From NCBI GenBank assembly GCA_937911845.1, contig CALDQF010000096.1, positions 1 through 19,550 on the forward strand: a stretch of DNA of 19,550 nucleotides, given 5' to 3'. The notes under the pieces were generated by a model, which did not search any database, had not been told where the DNA came from, and saw nothing but the letters and a program-made list of their open reading frames with translations. This document shows, piece by piece, positions 8,102-14,862 of this stretch. Both the position numbers and the translations under genes were made by a program. This stretch comes from an uncultured Phycisphaera sp. GTDB taxonomy: Bacteria > Planctomycetota > Phycisphaerae > Phycisphaerales > SM1A02. Each line of letters begins with the position of its first letter. Position 1 is the first letter of the stretch.

Positions 8102-8634
8102 TGAGTACCCCCCCCGTTGATCACGCCGGCGTGCCGTACCGCATCGCGGTCCTCGTTCACCTCACCGACGGACAAGGCCGGAGACTCTTGCTCCACCGCA
8201 CCAAAGAGCCCAATGCCGGCATGCACTCCCCGGTCGGCGGCAAGCTCGAAGTTGAGGATGGTGAATCACCGCACACCTGTGCTGTGCGCGAGGTTCATGA
8301 AGAAACCGGCATCGTCCTGAATGAAAACGAAGTTCACTTGCTGGGGATGGTGAGCGAACGGTCCTACGAGAACACCAACCACTGGTTGATCTTTGTTTAC
8401 GAGGCCACTCGAACCATTGATCCAGGTGAAATCACCTCAATGGTCATGGACGAGGGCGAACTGAAGTGGGTGCGCGATGAGGACGTTGAACACATCGGGA
8501 TTCCCGATACCGACCGTGAAATCCTCTGGCCGCAAGTCAAATCCCACTCCCCAGGTGGATTCTTTGTGGTGCACATCGAATGCGGCGGCAACACGCTGAA
8601 CTCCACGCTGCACCAATCGCATTCGGCCTCATAA
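8101..8634 (+). CDS. Nudix hydrolase, 177 residues
   Basis: Nudix proteins hydrolyse a nucleoside diphosphate linked to another moiety X, often removing damaged nucleotides or regulating dinucleotide levels; the substrate here cannot be read. The Nudix box spans about residues 46-71 (from GGKLEVEDGE to REVHEETGI). The REVHEETG half that binds metal is perfect, and two residues are inserted in the first half compared with the standard Gx5E spacing. A ranging loop with HWLIFVYEA and the acidic MDEGELKWV follow. The ATG shares one base with the pdxJ stop (TGATG). The stop lies five bases from the stop of the convergent glmM. The C-terminal 30 or so residues are low in recognisable motifs. Confidence 0.9.
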   Translation: MSTPPVDHAGVPYRIAVLVHLTDGQGRRLLLHRTKEPNAGMHSPVGGKLEVEDGESPHTCAVREVHEETGIVLNENEVHLLGMVSERSYENTNHWLIFVYEATRTIDPGEITSMVMDEGELKWVRDEDVEHIGIPDTDREILWPQVKSHSPGGFFVVHIECGGNTLNSTLHQSHSAS

Positions 8635-8639
8635 ATTCA

Positions 8640-10001
8640 TTACAAATTGGCCGCCTGCGTCACACGTGCGACCAGCGCTTCTGCCTGTTCCTTGGTGTCG
8701 GCTTCGGCAATCACCCGAACGATGGGCTCGGTGTTGGACGGACGAACGTGCACCCAGCCTTCCGCCAAATCGACCCGAACCCCGTCGAGGTCGTTGATGT
8801 GACCATCGGCGAACGTCGAGCGAACCGCCGCCAGCACTTTGGGGACCGCCGCGCGACCGCCGATGGACGACAAATCACGCTTTTCTTTGACCATGGCCAG
8901 CGCAGGAAGATCTGCGACCAATGCAGACAACGGTCGCCCCTCTTCGGCCAACAAATCCAACACCATCGCCATGCCCGTGATGGAATCCCGAACTTTGACC
9001 ACTTCTGGGTCAATCACGCCGCCATTGCCTTCACCACCCAGAATGGCGTTTGACTGCTCCATGGCATCCACCACATTGGCTTCGCCAACCGCCGAACGCA
9101 CCACACTGGCCCCTGGAAATCCTTCGGCAATGCGGTCAATCATGCGGCTGGTCGACAAGTTGCCCACCAACACACCGGAACCACGATGCCGCAGTACCCA
9201 AGTGGCGGCCAAGGCCAAGGTGCACTCTTCGTGAATGGGGACACCGCGCTCATCAACCAGAACCAACCGGTCGGCATCAGGATCTTGGGCAAAACCAACC
9301 ACCGCTCCGGAGTCGCGAACCCGATCACATAAATCACCGAGGTGGGCAGGAATGGGTTCGGCCGGTCGGGCAAACACACCATGTGGTTCGCCGTACAAGT
9401 GCTCATAGGGCACGCCCAGAGAGGCAAAGAGTTGTCGTCCCCCTTCACATCCAGCACCATTCACCGAATCAAGGACGACCGAACCAGGCACGCCCCGAAC
9501 CGGAACGACTGCCAGCGCACGTTCGACGTGCTGCCTGGTTAATGAATCATCGGACATGATCTGACCTGATCTGCCGGTCTGCACAACGTTGTTCTGGAAC
9601 CGAGCAATCACCTGCTCGGCAACCGCAGGCGGCGGTGCCACCCCTCGGTGATCGAGACACTTGATGCCATTCCATTCGATGGGATTGTGGCTCGCCGTGA
9701 CCATCAATCCGCCCGCGGCCCCAAATTGCCCAACCGCAAACCCTACGGTTGGGGTTGCCGCAATGCCCAGATCGACGACATCGCATCCCGAAGCTTGCAG
9801 ACCCCGGCGAGCCGCCGCCACCAAGTCGGCCCCCGACGGACGGGGATCGCGGCCCAGCACGACCCGCACGGCAGCACTGCTCTGCGAACCCAAATAGGTC
9901 CCCCATGCGGCGGCGTAGCGTTCGGCGACCGCTGGGGTCATGGTGATACCAACAATGCCCCGGGCACCAGAAACAGAAAGCATTAACGGTGCATCAGTCA
10001 T
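8640..10001 (-). CDS. glmM: Phosphohexomutase, probable phosphoglucosamine mutase (GlmM), 453 residues
   Basis: This alpha-D-phosphohexomutase most likely interconverts glucosamine 6-phosphate and 1-phosphate on the way to UDP-GlcNAc; phosphomannomutase or phosphoglucomutase activity is possible. The four family sites are present: active-site phosphoserine in TASHNP (Ser104), metal loop DPDADR (about 240-245), sugar-binding GEGNGG (about 323-328) and phosphate-binding RPSNTEP (about 420-426). The GEGNGG loop is closer to archaeal-type enzymes than to the GEQSGH loop of classical bacterial GlmM, so specificity stays open. The ATG at 10001 gives a normal N-terminus (MLSVSGARGIVG). A frame from 10217 would run through the PTPS gene. 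No Shine-Dalgarno is present; TAGCGT lies seven bases upstream. Confidence 0.88.
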   Translation of the reverse strand: MTDAPLMLSVSGARGIVGITMTPAVAERYAAAWGTYLGSQSSAAVRVVLGRDPRPSGADLVAAARRGLQASGCDVVDLGIAATPTVGFAVGQFGAAGGLMVTASHNPIEWNGIKCLDHRGVAPPPAVAEQVIARFQNNVVQTGRSGQIMSDDSLTRQHVERALAVVPVRGVPGSVVLDSVNGAGCEGGRQLFASLGVPYEHLYGEPHGVFARPAEPIPAHLGDLCDRVRDSGAVVGFAQDPDADRLVLVDERGVPIHEECTLALAATWVLRHRGSGVLVGNLSTSRMIDRIAEGFPGASVVRSAVGEANVVDAMEQSNAILGGEGNGGVIDPEVVKVRDSITGMAMVLDLLAEEGRPLSALVADLPALAMVKEKRDLSSIGGRAAVPKVLAAVRSTFADGHINDLDGVRVDLAEGWVHVRPSNTEPIVRVIAEADTKEQAEALVARVTQAANL

Positions 10002-10008
10002 GACAGGA

Positions 10009-10014
10009 ACGCTA
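10009..10014 (-). promoter_or_regulatory. Candidate -10 element (TAGCGT), leaderless start of glmM
   Basis: On the minus strand TAGCGT is followed by seven bases (TCCTGTC) and the glmM ATG, with no Shine-Dalgarno. It shares two bases with the opposite-strand TAGCAT of the PTPS gene inside the 23-base divergent gap. Confidence 0.45.
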
Positions 10015-10018
10015 GCAT
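10013..10018 (+). promoter_or_regulatory. Candidate -10 element (TAGCAT), leaderless start of the PTPS paralogue
   Basis: TAGCAT is followed by six bases (CGTTGC) and the GTG start at 10025, with no Shine-Dalgarno. The predicted transcript start is the start codon itself. Any -35 contact would lie inside the glmM coding region. Confidence 0.45.
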
Positions 10019-10024
10019 CGTTGC

Positions 10025-10399
10025 GTGCCTTTTGAATTGCGTATTGAACGAACTTTTTCGGCCGCCCATGCCATTGTGATCCAAGGCGAGCGGGAACCCT
10101 TGCACGGCCACGATTGGCGAGTTCTCGTGGCAGTACGTGGCCCCCAGCTTGACCAAGAAGAACTGCTGTGTGACTTTCATGCCATCGAGCAGCAAGTCGA
10201 TGGCGTGATCGCGCCATTCCACAATGCCAATCTCAACGAAACCATTCCTTTTGACCAGCGTAATCCCACCGCCGAAGCCATTGCCGAACACCTGTATCAA
10301 ACTTTGATGGATCGCATGCCCCAGGGAGCAAGTCTGCATCGTGTCGAAATCGGAGAAGCGCCGGGCTGCACCGCGGTCTACGGCGTCAAACTCGATTAA
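10025..10399 (+). CDS. 6-pyruvoyl-tetrahydropterin synthase paralogue of the PTPS-III (active-site Glu) type, 124 residues
   Basis: This belongs to the PTPS/QueD family of small T-fold enzymes acting on 7,8-dihydroneopterin triphosphate. The zinc histidines are in FSAAHA (His15) and LHGHDW (His27, His29), and the substrate glutamate is in VEIGEAPG (Glu111). The catalytic cysteine that QueD and PTPS carry before HGH is absent; the motif reads EPLHGH, with Glu24. In the literature such glutamate-bearing PTPS-III proteins, known from Planctomycetes among others, make 6-hydroxymethyl-dihydropterin and bypass FolB in folate synthesis. That role is inferred here. The usual DH pair further on is FH (Phe65-His66) with a loop one residue longer. 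The start is GTG. The stop shares a TTAA with the lpxA stop. Confidence 0.85.
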   Translation: MPFELRIERTFSAAHAIVIQGEREPLHGHDWRVLVAVRGPQLDQEELLCDFHAIEQQVDGVIAPFHNANLNETIPFDQRNPTAEAIAEHLYQTLMDRMPQGASLHRVEIGEAPGCTAVYGVKLD

Positions 10400-11226
10400 C
10401 GATCCCGAGGATCGACCGTCTTGTCATGCGAACGCTGGTTCTCGAGCGCTCGACCATTCTTTCCGGATAACGTCGCGCGGATGGAATCCACGATGCTTTG
10501 GATCGTCTCGCTGCCCGAGAACTGCTCCAAGAGAACCGCGCAGGTGGACTCTTGATCACCACTCGGCTCTCGGTAGAGCATTCGGTACGACTCCAAGACC
10601 GCGTGAATGTCTTCTTCGGTCATCTGCGCTCGCTGCATGCCCACCCGGTTGCAGCCCCGAACTTCAGCCGGAGCGCCATCGACCATCATCCAAGGCGGAA
10701 CGTCTTTGATCACCCGGGCCAAGCCAGCCAAGAACGCCCCCGAACCAATGGTGGTGAAGTGATGAATCCCAGCCCCCCCACCCAAGTTGGCGCGATCGCC
10801 CACCACCACATGCCCGCCCAACATCACGTTGTTGGCAATGATGCACAACGACCCAATGTGGCAGTCGTGCCCCACATGACTCCCGGCCATGATGAGATTT
10901 CGATTCCCTAAGGTCGTTAACCCTCCGCCTTGCACGGTGCCGCGGTGCACACTGCTGTGCTCTCGGAAGCTGTTGTCATCCCCACACTCGAGGCTGACCT
11001 GCTCACCCTTCCACTTGAGGTCCTGCGGATCGCCACCAACCACGGCGAAAGGATGCACCGTGCAGCGGTGTCCAAGCGTGGTGTCCGACCCCACAACCGC
11101 GTGAGAACGAAGAACACAATCTGGTCCGAGATGACTGCGCGGACCAACCACCGCAAATGGTCCAATCTCACAGCCATCAGCAAGGTGAGCCGTGGCGTCG
11201 ACTTCAGCAGTTGGGTGAATGGTCAT
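10396..11226 (-). CDS. lpxA: UDP-N-acetylglucosamine acyltransferase LpxA, 276 residues
   Basis: LpxA transfers a 3-hydroxyacyl chain from ACP to the 3-OH of UDP-GlcNAc, the first step of lipid A synthesis in the cytoplasm. The left-handed beta-helix hexapeptide repeats run from about residue 3 to 185. GGDPQDLKWKGE is a strong LpxA signature. The catalytic histidine sits in SHVGHDC (His120), followed by IANNVMLGGHVVVGD. The helical C-terminal domain follows, somewhat longer than in E. coli, with a charged tail. It is the last gene of the envelope operon, 12 bases after lpxC-fabZ, with no Shine-Dalgarno at normal spacing. Its stop overlaps the opposite-strand PTPS gene by four bases. Confidence 0.95.
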   Translation of the reverse strand: MTIHPTAEVDATAHLADGCEIGPFAVVGPRSHLGPDCVLRSHAVVGSDTTLGHRCTVHPFAVVGGDPQDLKWKGEQVSLECGDDNSFREHSSVHRGTVQGGGLTTLGNRNLIMAGSHVGHDCHIGSLCIIANNVMLGGHVVVGDRANLGGGAGIHHFTTIGSGAFLAGLARVIKDVPPWMMVDGAPAEVRGCNRVGMQRAQMTEEDIHAVLESYRMLYREPSGDQESTCAVLLEQFSGSETIQSIVDSIRATLSGKNGRALENQRSHDKTVDPRDR

Positions 11227-11238
11227 GCGTGTTACGCG

Positions 11239-12594
11239 TCAATCGACGCTGTCCTCCTCGATGAGCATGAAGCGAATTCTCGCTTCCGCCGCGAGGGTTC
11301 CCGCGACGGTTGCTCGACATCGGACCGAGATGATTCGGGCCCGAACTTGGATCGTCTCTGCTTCCAAGACCAACTGGTCACCTGGGGTGACCGGCTTCCG
11401 AATCTTGACCCCATCCAAACTCAACAAGACCGGGGTCTTCCCAGTGTTGTCCACCGTGTTGGAAACCAGCAGTCCCCCCAACTGGGCCATGGCTTCAACG
11501 ATAAGGACGCCAGGCATGATGGGGACATTGGGGTAGTGCCCTTGAAAGAACGGCTCGTTGATGCTGACATTCTTGATGCCAATGGCTTTCTGATCTCCAT
11601 CCAGTTCCAGAACCCGATCCACCAAAAGCATGGGGTAGCGGTGCGGGAGAGCACGCTGAATGGACCGAATGTCCATCGCGCGACCTTCACGAAGGAGATT
11701 GGGGTCCACCGGAAGATCGTGCACCAACGAAAGCGCCAGACGTCGATTGAGTTCATGCCCCGACCGAGCCGCAAAGAGCCGGCCTTGGATGCGGCGACCG
11801 GTCAGAGCCAAATCACCTATCAAATCCAAAATCTTGTGCCGGGCGGGTTCTTCAGGGAACCGAAGTTCGGTGGCAATCGGACCATCAGCCCCAAAGACCA
11901 GCATGTCCCCTTCCCGATGATGTCGCCCCAAACCTGCCTGCCGAAGCGCCTCTGCTTCTTCTTCAAGGCAGAACGTTCGAGCGGGCGCAATCTCCGTGGC
12001 GAAAATCTCTGGCGTCAGCGCCAAAGCCACGGACTGACGCTGAATGCGGCCGTCGTCCAAACCATCGTCACGGCTGTAATCCAAGTCGTACATGACTTCG
12101 AGTCCACCGGCTTTGGACGGTGCCAATCCAACTAGAGCCTGCTCTTCCGATTCTGCCGTCAGATTCTCGGGATGAAGCACCGCCGCGGGCTCATCCTGGT
12201 CCACGATGCCGACTTCCAGAATGGCTTCAACGAACACTTGGGCTGAACCATCAAAGCCTGGGGGCTCGGTCGAATCCAATTCAATTCGTACATTGTCGAT
12301 CTCAAGCCCCGCCAGTGCGGCCAAGAGATGCTCGACGGTTTGGACACGTACTTCTCCGAGCTCCAAGATGGTGCGTCGCTCAGCTCGACGAGCAAACTTC
12401 ACCAATGCAGGAATCTGGACCGCCGGCTCCAAATCGGTACGAACAAACACCCGACCGGTACCGGGCTCAGCGGGAAGCAAGCGCAAGCGGCAGTGTTCAC
12501 CGGTGAGAAGTCCGGCGCCTTCCAGTTCGATGACCGCCGCCACCGTTCGCTGGGACACCATTGACTGCGGGTTGGATGAAGAGGACGCGTTCAT
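11239..12594 (-). CDS. lpxC-fabZ: Bifunctional LpxC deacetylase / FabZ 3-hydroxyacyl-ACP dehydratase fusion, 451 residues
   Basis: The N-terminal half (about 13-300) is LpxC, the zinc deacetylase that commits UDP-3-O-acyl-GlcNAc to lipid A. Its ligands are visible in TVEHLLAAL (Glu88, His89) and HKILDLIGDLAL (His253, Asp257), the catalytic His280 is in RSGHELN, and DGSAQVFVEAI is the substrate loop. The C-terminal part (about 308-448) is FabZ, which dehydrates 3-hydroxyacyl-ACP; FFQGHYPNVPIMPGVLIVEAMAQ spans 349-371 and holds His353 and Glu367. The fusion couples the acyl-chain pool to lipid A commitment and is known from Bacteroidetes and some other Gram-negatives. The ATG overlaps the lpxD stop as ATGA, implying coupled translation. 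Both active sites look complete. Confidence 0.96.
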   Translation of the reverse strand: MNASSSSNPQSMVSQRTVAAVIELEGAGLLTGEHCRLRLLPAEPGTGRVFVRTDLEPAVQIPALVKFARRAERRTILELGEVRVQTVEHLLAALAGLEIDNVRIELDSTEPPGFDGSAQVFVEAILEVGIVDQDEPAAVLHPENLTAESEEQALVGLAPSKAGGLEVMYDLDYSRDDGLDDGRIQRQSVALALTPEIFATEIAPARTFCLEEEAEALRQAGLGRHHREGDMLVFGADGPIATELRFPEEPARHKILDLIGDLALTGRRIQGRLFAARSGHELNRRLALSLVHDLPVDPNLLREGRAMDIRSIQRALPHRYPMLLVDRVLELDGDQKAIGIKNVSINEPFFQGHYPNVPIMPGVLIVEAMAQLGGLLVSNTVDNTGKTPVLLSLDGVKIRKPVTPGDQLVLEAETIQVRARIISVRCRATVAGTLAAEARIRFMLIEEDSVD

Positions 12595-13601
12595 GAGGAA
12601 TGCCCAGGTTTTGACCGTGCCAGCCTATTGATGAGGGCGACCGATCGCAAGAATTGTCGGTGCGGGCGGGCGGGAGATCCAGACCAGACCTCACCGGCTG
12701 GAACGTCCGAGATAACGCAGGAATCCATCCCAATGGTGGCACCTTGGTGCACGGTCACGTGATCTTTCACGATGGCCGCACCTGCCAGAACCACGTCATC
12801 CTCCAGAACCGACGAACCGGCGACGCCAGACATGCCGCTCATGCGAACTCGATCACCCACTGTGGCGTTGTGTCCCACTTGGCACAAGTTGTCGATTTTG
12901 ACGTCGTGGCCGATGGAGGTGTTCGTCAACAGACCACGGTCTACACAGGACTGCACTCCGAGTTCAAATCGATCGCCGATGCAAACCGCCCCCAAGTGAG
13001 GCAGACGGTGAGCTGGTCGTCCGGGGGCATAATCAAAGCCAAAGCCTTCCCCCCCCACCACGGCGTGTTCGTGCAAAGTCCCGTCTTGACCAAGCTCACA
13101 ATCGCGACCCAAAACGGCGTGGTGTCGCAAGTGGGTTCGTGCACCAATTTTGGCCCGAGCGCCCACTTGTGATCCAGATTCAAGAATGACCCCATCACCC
13201 AAGCAGGCCCCGGGGCCAACATGAACAAATGGGCCAATACGAACATCGTGGCCCACGCTTGCACTGGGATCGACGACGGCCGAAGGATGAATACCTTGGG
13301 CAGGAACATCTTCCTTCGGCGCAAAAATTTCGAGGGTCCGCCGGAGTGGTGCGTCATCCACAAGAATCAAAGTCTTGTCTTGAGCATCACCGTAGGCCTC
13401 GAGGTCCTGCGTCCGAAGCACCACGGTTCCCGCGGCCGAGGCCTTGGCCACTGCAAGCCAAGCGGTTCCAGATGCCGCAACCACATCTCCCGAAGCCGCA
13501 TGCTCAGGCGCGGCGGGCCCCACAATCGTTCGAGAAGGATCACCAATGACCTCAGCATTTAGGCATGTGGCGAGTTCCTGAGCAGTGGAGGGAAGGCTCA
13601 G
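12591..13601 (-). CDS. lpxD: UDP-3-O-(3-hydroxyacyl)glucosamine N-acyltransferase LpxD, probable CTG start, 336 residues
   Basis: LpxD adds the second, N-linked 3-hydroxyacyl chain to UDP-3-O-acyl-glucosamine. The hexapeptide beta-helix is clear, with GGEGFGFD, NLCQVGHNATVGD (catalytic histidine) and AGAAIVKDHVTV. The first ATG, GTG or TTG in frame is GTG at 13523, but it cuts the N-terminal uridine-binding domain. Upstream the same frame reads TAQELATCLNAEVIGDPS, which matches the usual LpxD opening (a short helix then GxxIGDP). Reading back to a CTG at 13601, which overlaps the ompH stop as CTGA, gives 336 residues, close to the family norm of about 340. No other start codon is available, so CTG initiation coupled to ompH termination is proposed. 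A sequence error is the alternative. Confidence 0.85.
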   Translation of the reverse strand: MSLPSTAQELATCLNAEVIGDPSRTIVGPAAPEHAASGDVVAASGTAWLAVAKASAAGTVVLRTQDLEAYGDAQDKTLILVDDAPLRRTLEIFAPKEDVPAQGIHPSAVVDPSASVGHDVRIGPFVHVGPGACLGDGVILESGSQVGARAKIGARTHLRHHAVLGRDCELGQDGTLHEHAVVGGEGFGFDYAPGRPAHRLPHLGAVCIGDRFELGVQSCVDRGLLTNTSIGHDVKIDNLCQVGHNATVGDRVRMSGMSGVAGSSVLEDDVVLAGAAIVKDHVTVHQGATIGMDSCVISDVPAGEVWSGSPARPHRQFLRSVALINRLARSKPGHSS

Positions 13602-14173
13602 AGCTCGTTCATCCGGCTGGTCACGATGGCGGTCACGTCGGCCACAGGTTCGGCGTGCAATACCGATTGGTCCAAAATCGCACTACGAACGATATTGGGA
13701 TCGAGAGACTCAGGAACAGTGAATGGCGTCCGAGGCAACACCACGGTCCAGCCGCGCTCGGCGGACAAAGATGCCATGGACTTCTGCGCCAAGCCGTGCA
13801 ACTGCTCGAGAATCCGTGCGTTCTCTGAATTGATGCGAAGCTCCATGGTGCGCTGCATGGCCCGGAACGCGTTGGCTTTTTCCAGCAGTTGATCTTCAAG
13901 TCGCATCCGTTCGGGCGAATCTGGGGTCAAGATGCCCGACTGCAAATCATTTTGGATGGTGGTGATTTCATCCTTCAACGTCTCGGCTTCGGATTGCATC
14001 CGCTGGGCCAGCTCAACCAAGCGAGCCTCCTCTTGACTCCAAGCATCTGAAGCTTCGATGGCAGCCACCACATCCACCACCACGACTGGGCCTTCGGCAC
14101 TTCTCGAAAAACCAAGAAGCAAGCCAGCCAAGCCGCATCCGAACATCAACATCATGGTGCGTGATTGACTCAT
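13598..14173 (-). CDS. ompH: OmpH/Skp-family periplasmic chaperone, 191 residues (second copy)
   Basis: Skp-like proteins are periplasmic holdases that carry unfolded outer-membrane proteins to the BAM complex. The N-terminus is a signal sequence (hydrophobic MMLMFGCGLAGLLLGF, probable cleavage after SRSA). A short strand (VVVVDVVAAIE) and a long charged, coiled-coil-like stretch of about 90 residues follow. A second strand (WTVVLPRTPF) and a C-terminal segment ending in DVTAIVTSRMNEL complete it. An ideal AAGGAG lies six bases before the ATG, and the preceding ompH stop is one base away. Its TGA overlaps the proposed CTG start of lpxD. Identification rests on architecture and operon position, since the family is poorly conserved. 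Confidence 0.82.
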   Translation of the reverse strand: MSQSRTMMLMFGCGLAGLLLGFSRSAEGPVVVVDVVAAIEASDAWSQEEARLVELAQRMQSEAETLKDEITTIQNDLQSGILTPDSPERMRLEDQLLEKANAFRAMQRTMELRINSENARILEQLHGLAQKSMASLSAERGWTVVLPRTPFTVPESLDPNIVRSAILDQSVLHAEPVADVTAIVTSRMNEL

Positions 14174-14174
14174 G

Positions 14175-14789
14175 TCACTCTCCTTGAGATCCGGCGGCCC
14201 AGCTTCGGTTCATCTGGTCCAAAATGATTGCGGTCGCGTCAACCGGTTGCCCGGCATACAGAATGCGGCGGTCGCGCATGAATTGTTTGTATTGAGCCTC
14301 AAGGGGAGCTTCCCGGGAGGGGAAGAATTCGGCTGAGGAATCATCGGCCACGACCACATCCCAGCCGCGGGCCTCGGAAATTTTGCGAACCTCCTCACGC
14401 AGTTCCGCGAAGACCGACTGCCAAAGCTTGACCCGCTCGCGTTCCAAAATGTCGTTCCAATAGGCCATCTTGGCTTCATACTGAAACTCAAGATCCTTGA
14501 ACGCCACAATTGCCTCACGCTGGGCGGCGGAACCTTCGGCCGTTTGCATGACCTGTTCCGCATCGGACAACCGGGATTTCCACGCATCGCCTTCGGCTTG
14601 AATTTCTGCAGCACGAGCCTGCAACTTTCGTTCGGCATCTGCCCGCTGCTCAAGACCACCAATGACTTCCTCAATATCCACCACGGCAACAATCACCGCA
14701 GAAGCGGAGCTGGCGGTGGTGCCGTCGGCCATATCGGCCCCGATCCAACCCACCAGCACTGCCAATGGGAACCAACTTGCGACTCGCAT
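14175..14789 (-). CDS. ompH: OmpH/Skp-family periplasmic chaperone, 204 residues (first copy)
   Basis: This is the first of two adjacent Skp-like genes. It has an N-terminal signal sequence (hydrophobic SWFPLAVLVGWIGA), a strand region IVAVVDIEEVIGG like the start of mature Skp, and a long Ala/Glu/Arg/Gln-rich helical arm of about 100 residues. It then has GWDVVVADDSSAEFF and a tail ending DATAIILDQMNRSW, parallel to DVTAIVTSRMNEL in the second copy. Apart from this shared layout the two proteins look well diverged. GGAG lies seven bases before the ATG. The gene sits 73 bases after bamA, the longest gap inside this operon, which contains a hairpin. Confidence 0.83.
   Translation of the reverse strand: MRVASWFPLAVLVGWIGADMADGTTASSASAVIVAVVDIEEVIGGLEQRADAERKLQARAAEIQAEGDAWKSRLSDAEQVMQTAEGSAAQREAIVAFKDLEFQYEAKMAYWNDILERERVKLWQSVFAELREEVRKISEARGWDVVVADDSSAEFFPSREAPLEAQYKQFMRDRRILYAGQPVDATAIILDQMNRSWAAGSQGE
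14180..14185 (-). promoter_or_regulatory. Strong Shine-Dalgarno AAGGAG of the second ompH
   Basis: AAGGAG lies six bases before the ATG at 14173. It is the best ribosome-binding site in the window and shows that this organism does use Shine-Dalgarno initiation inside operons, in contrast to the six genes with TANNNT at their starts. Confidence 0.65.
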
Positions 14790-14796
14790 ACACGGT

Positions 14797-14800
14797 CTCC
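14797..14800 (-). promoter_or_regulatory. Shine-Dalgarno GGAG of the first ompH
   Basis: GGAG lies seven bases before the ATG at 14789 on the minus strand, just after the 14803-14821 hairpin. Confidence 0.55.
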
Positions 14801-14802
14801 AA

Positions 14803-14821
14803 CAAGATCACACGGATCTTG
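14803..14821 (-). repeat. Inverted repeat (7-bp stem, 5-base loop) between bamA and ompH
   Basis: CAAGATC and GATCTTG pair perfectly around a five-base loop. On the mRNA the stem lies directly before TTGGAG. There is no T-run of terminator quality. It could protect or punctuate the message between bamA and the chaperone genes, or be chance. Confidence 0.4.
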
Positions 14822-14836
14822 GCTTTCAAGTGGTAC

Positions 14837-14846
14837 AGGATACCCC
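14837..14846 (-). repeat. Copy 2 of a 10-base intergenic motif (GGGGTATCCT)
   Basis: The same ten bases occur just before bamA (17214-17223) and here just after it, both in intergenic DNA of the envelope operon and in the same orientation. TATCCT inside it fits TANNNT, so an internal promoter before ompH is possible, but no -35 box is seen. Confidence 0.35.
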
Positions 14847-14862
14847 GTCGAGGGACCTTGGC

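Noticed and set aside
10002..10217. A longer glmM start at 10217
   Set aside because: It would add 72 residues with no mutase similarity and run through most of the divergent PTPS gene's first half.
10930..12135. A 401-codon plus-strand open frame opposite lpxA and lpxC-fabZ
   Set aside because: The opposite strand encodes intact LpxA and LpxC-FabZ with all catalytic residues; the plus frame has no family signature.
13595..13610. Programmed -1 frameshift joining ompH to lpxD
   Set aside because: The frame relation fits, but GAGCTCTGA is not a slippery heptamer, and a periplasmic Skp fused to cytoplasmic LpxD makes no cellular sense. Reinitiation at CTG is simpler.
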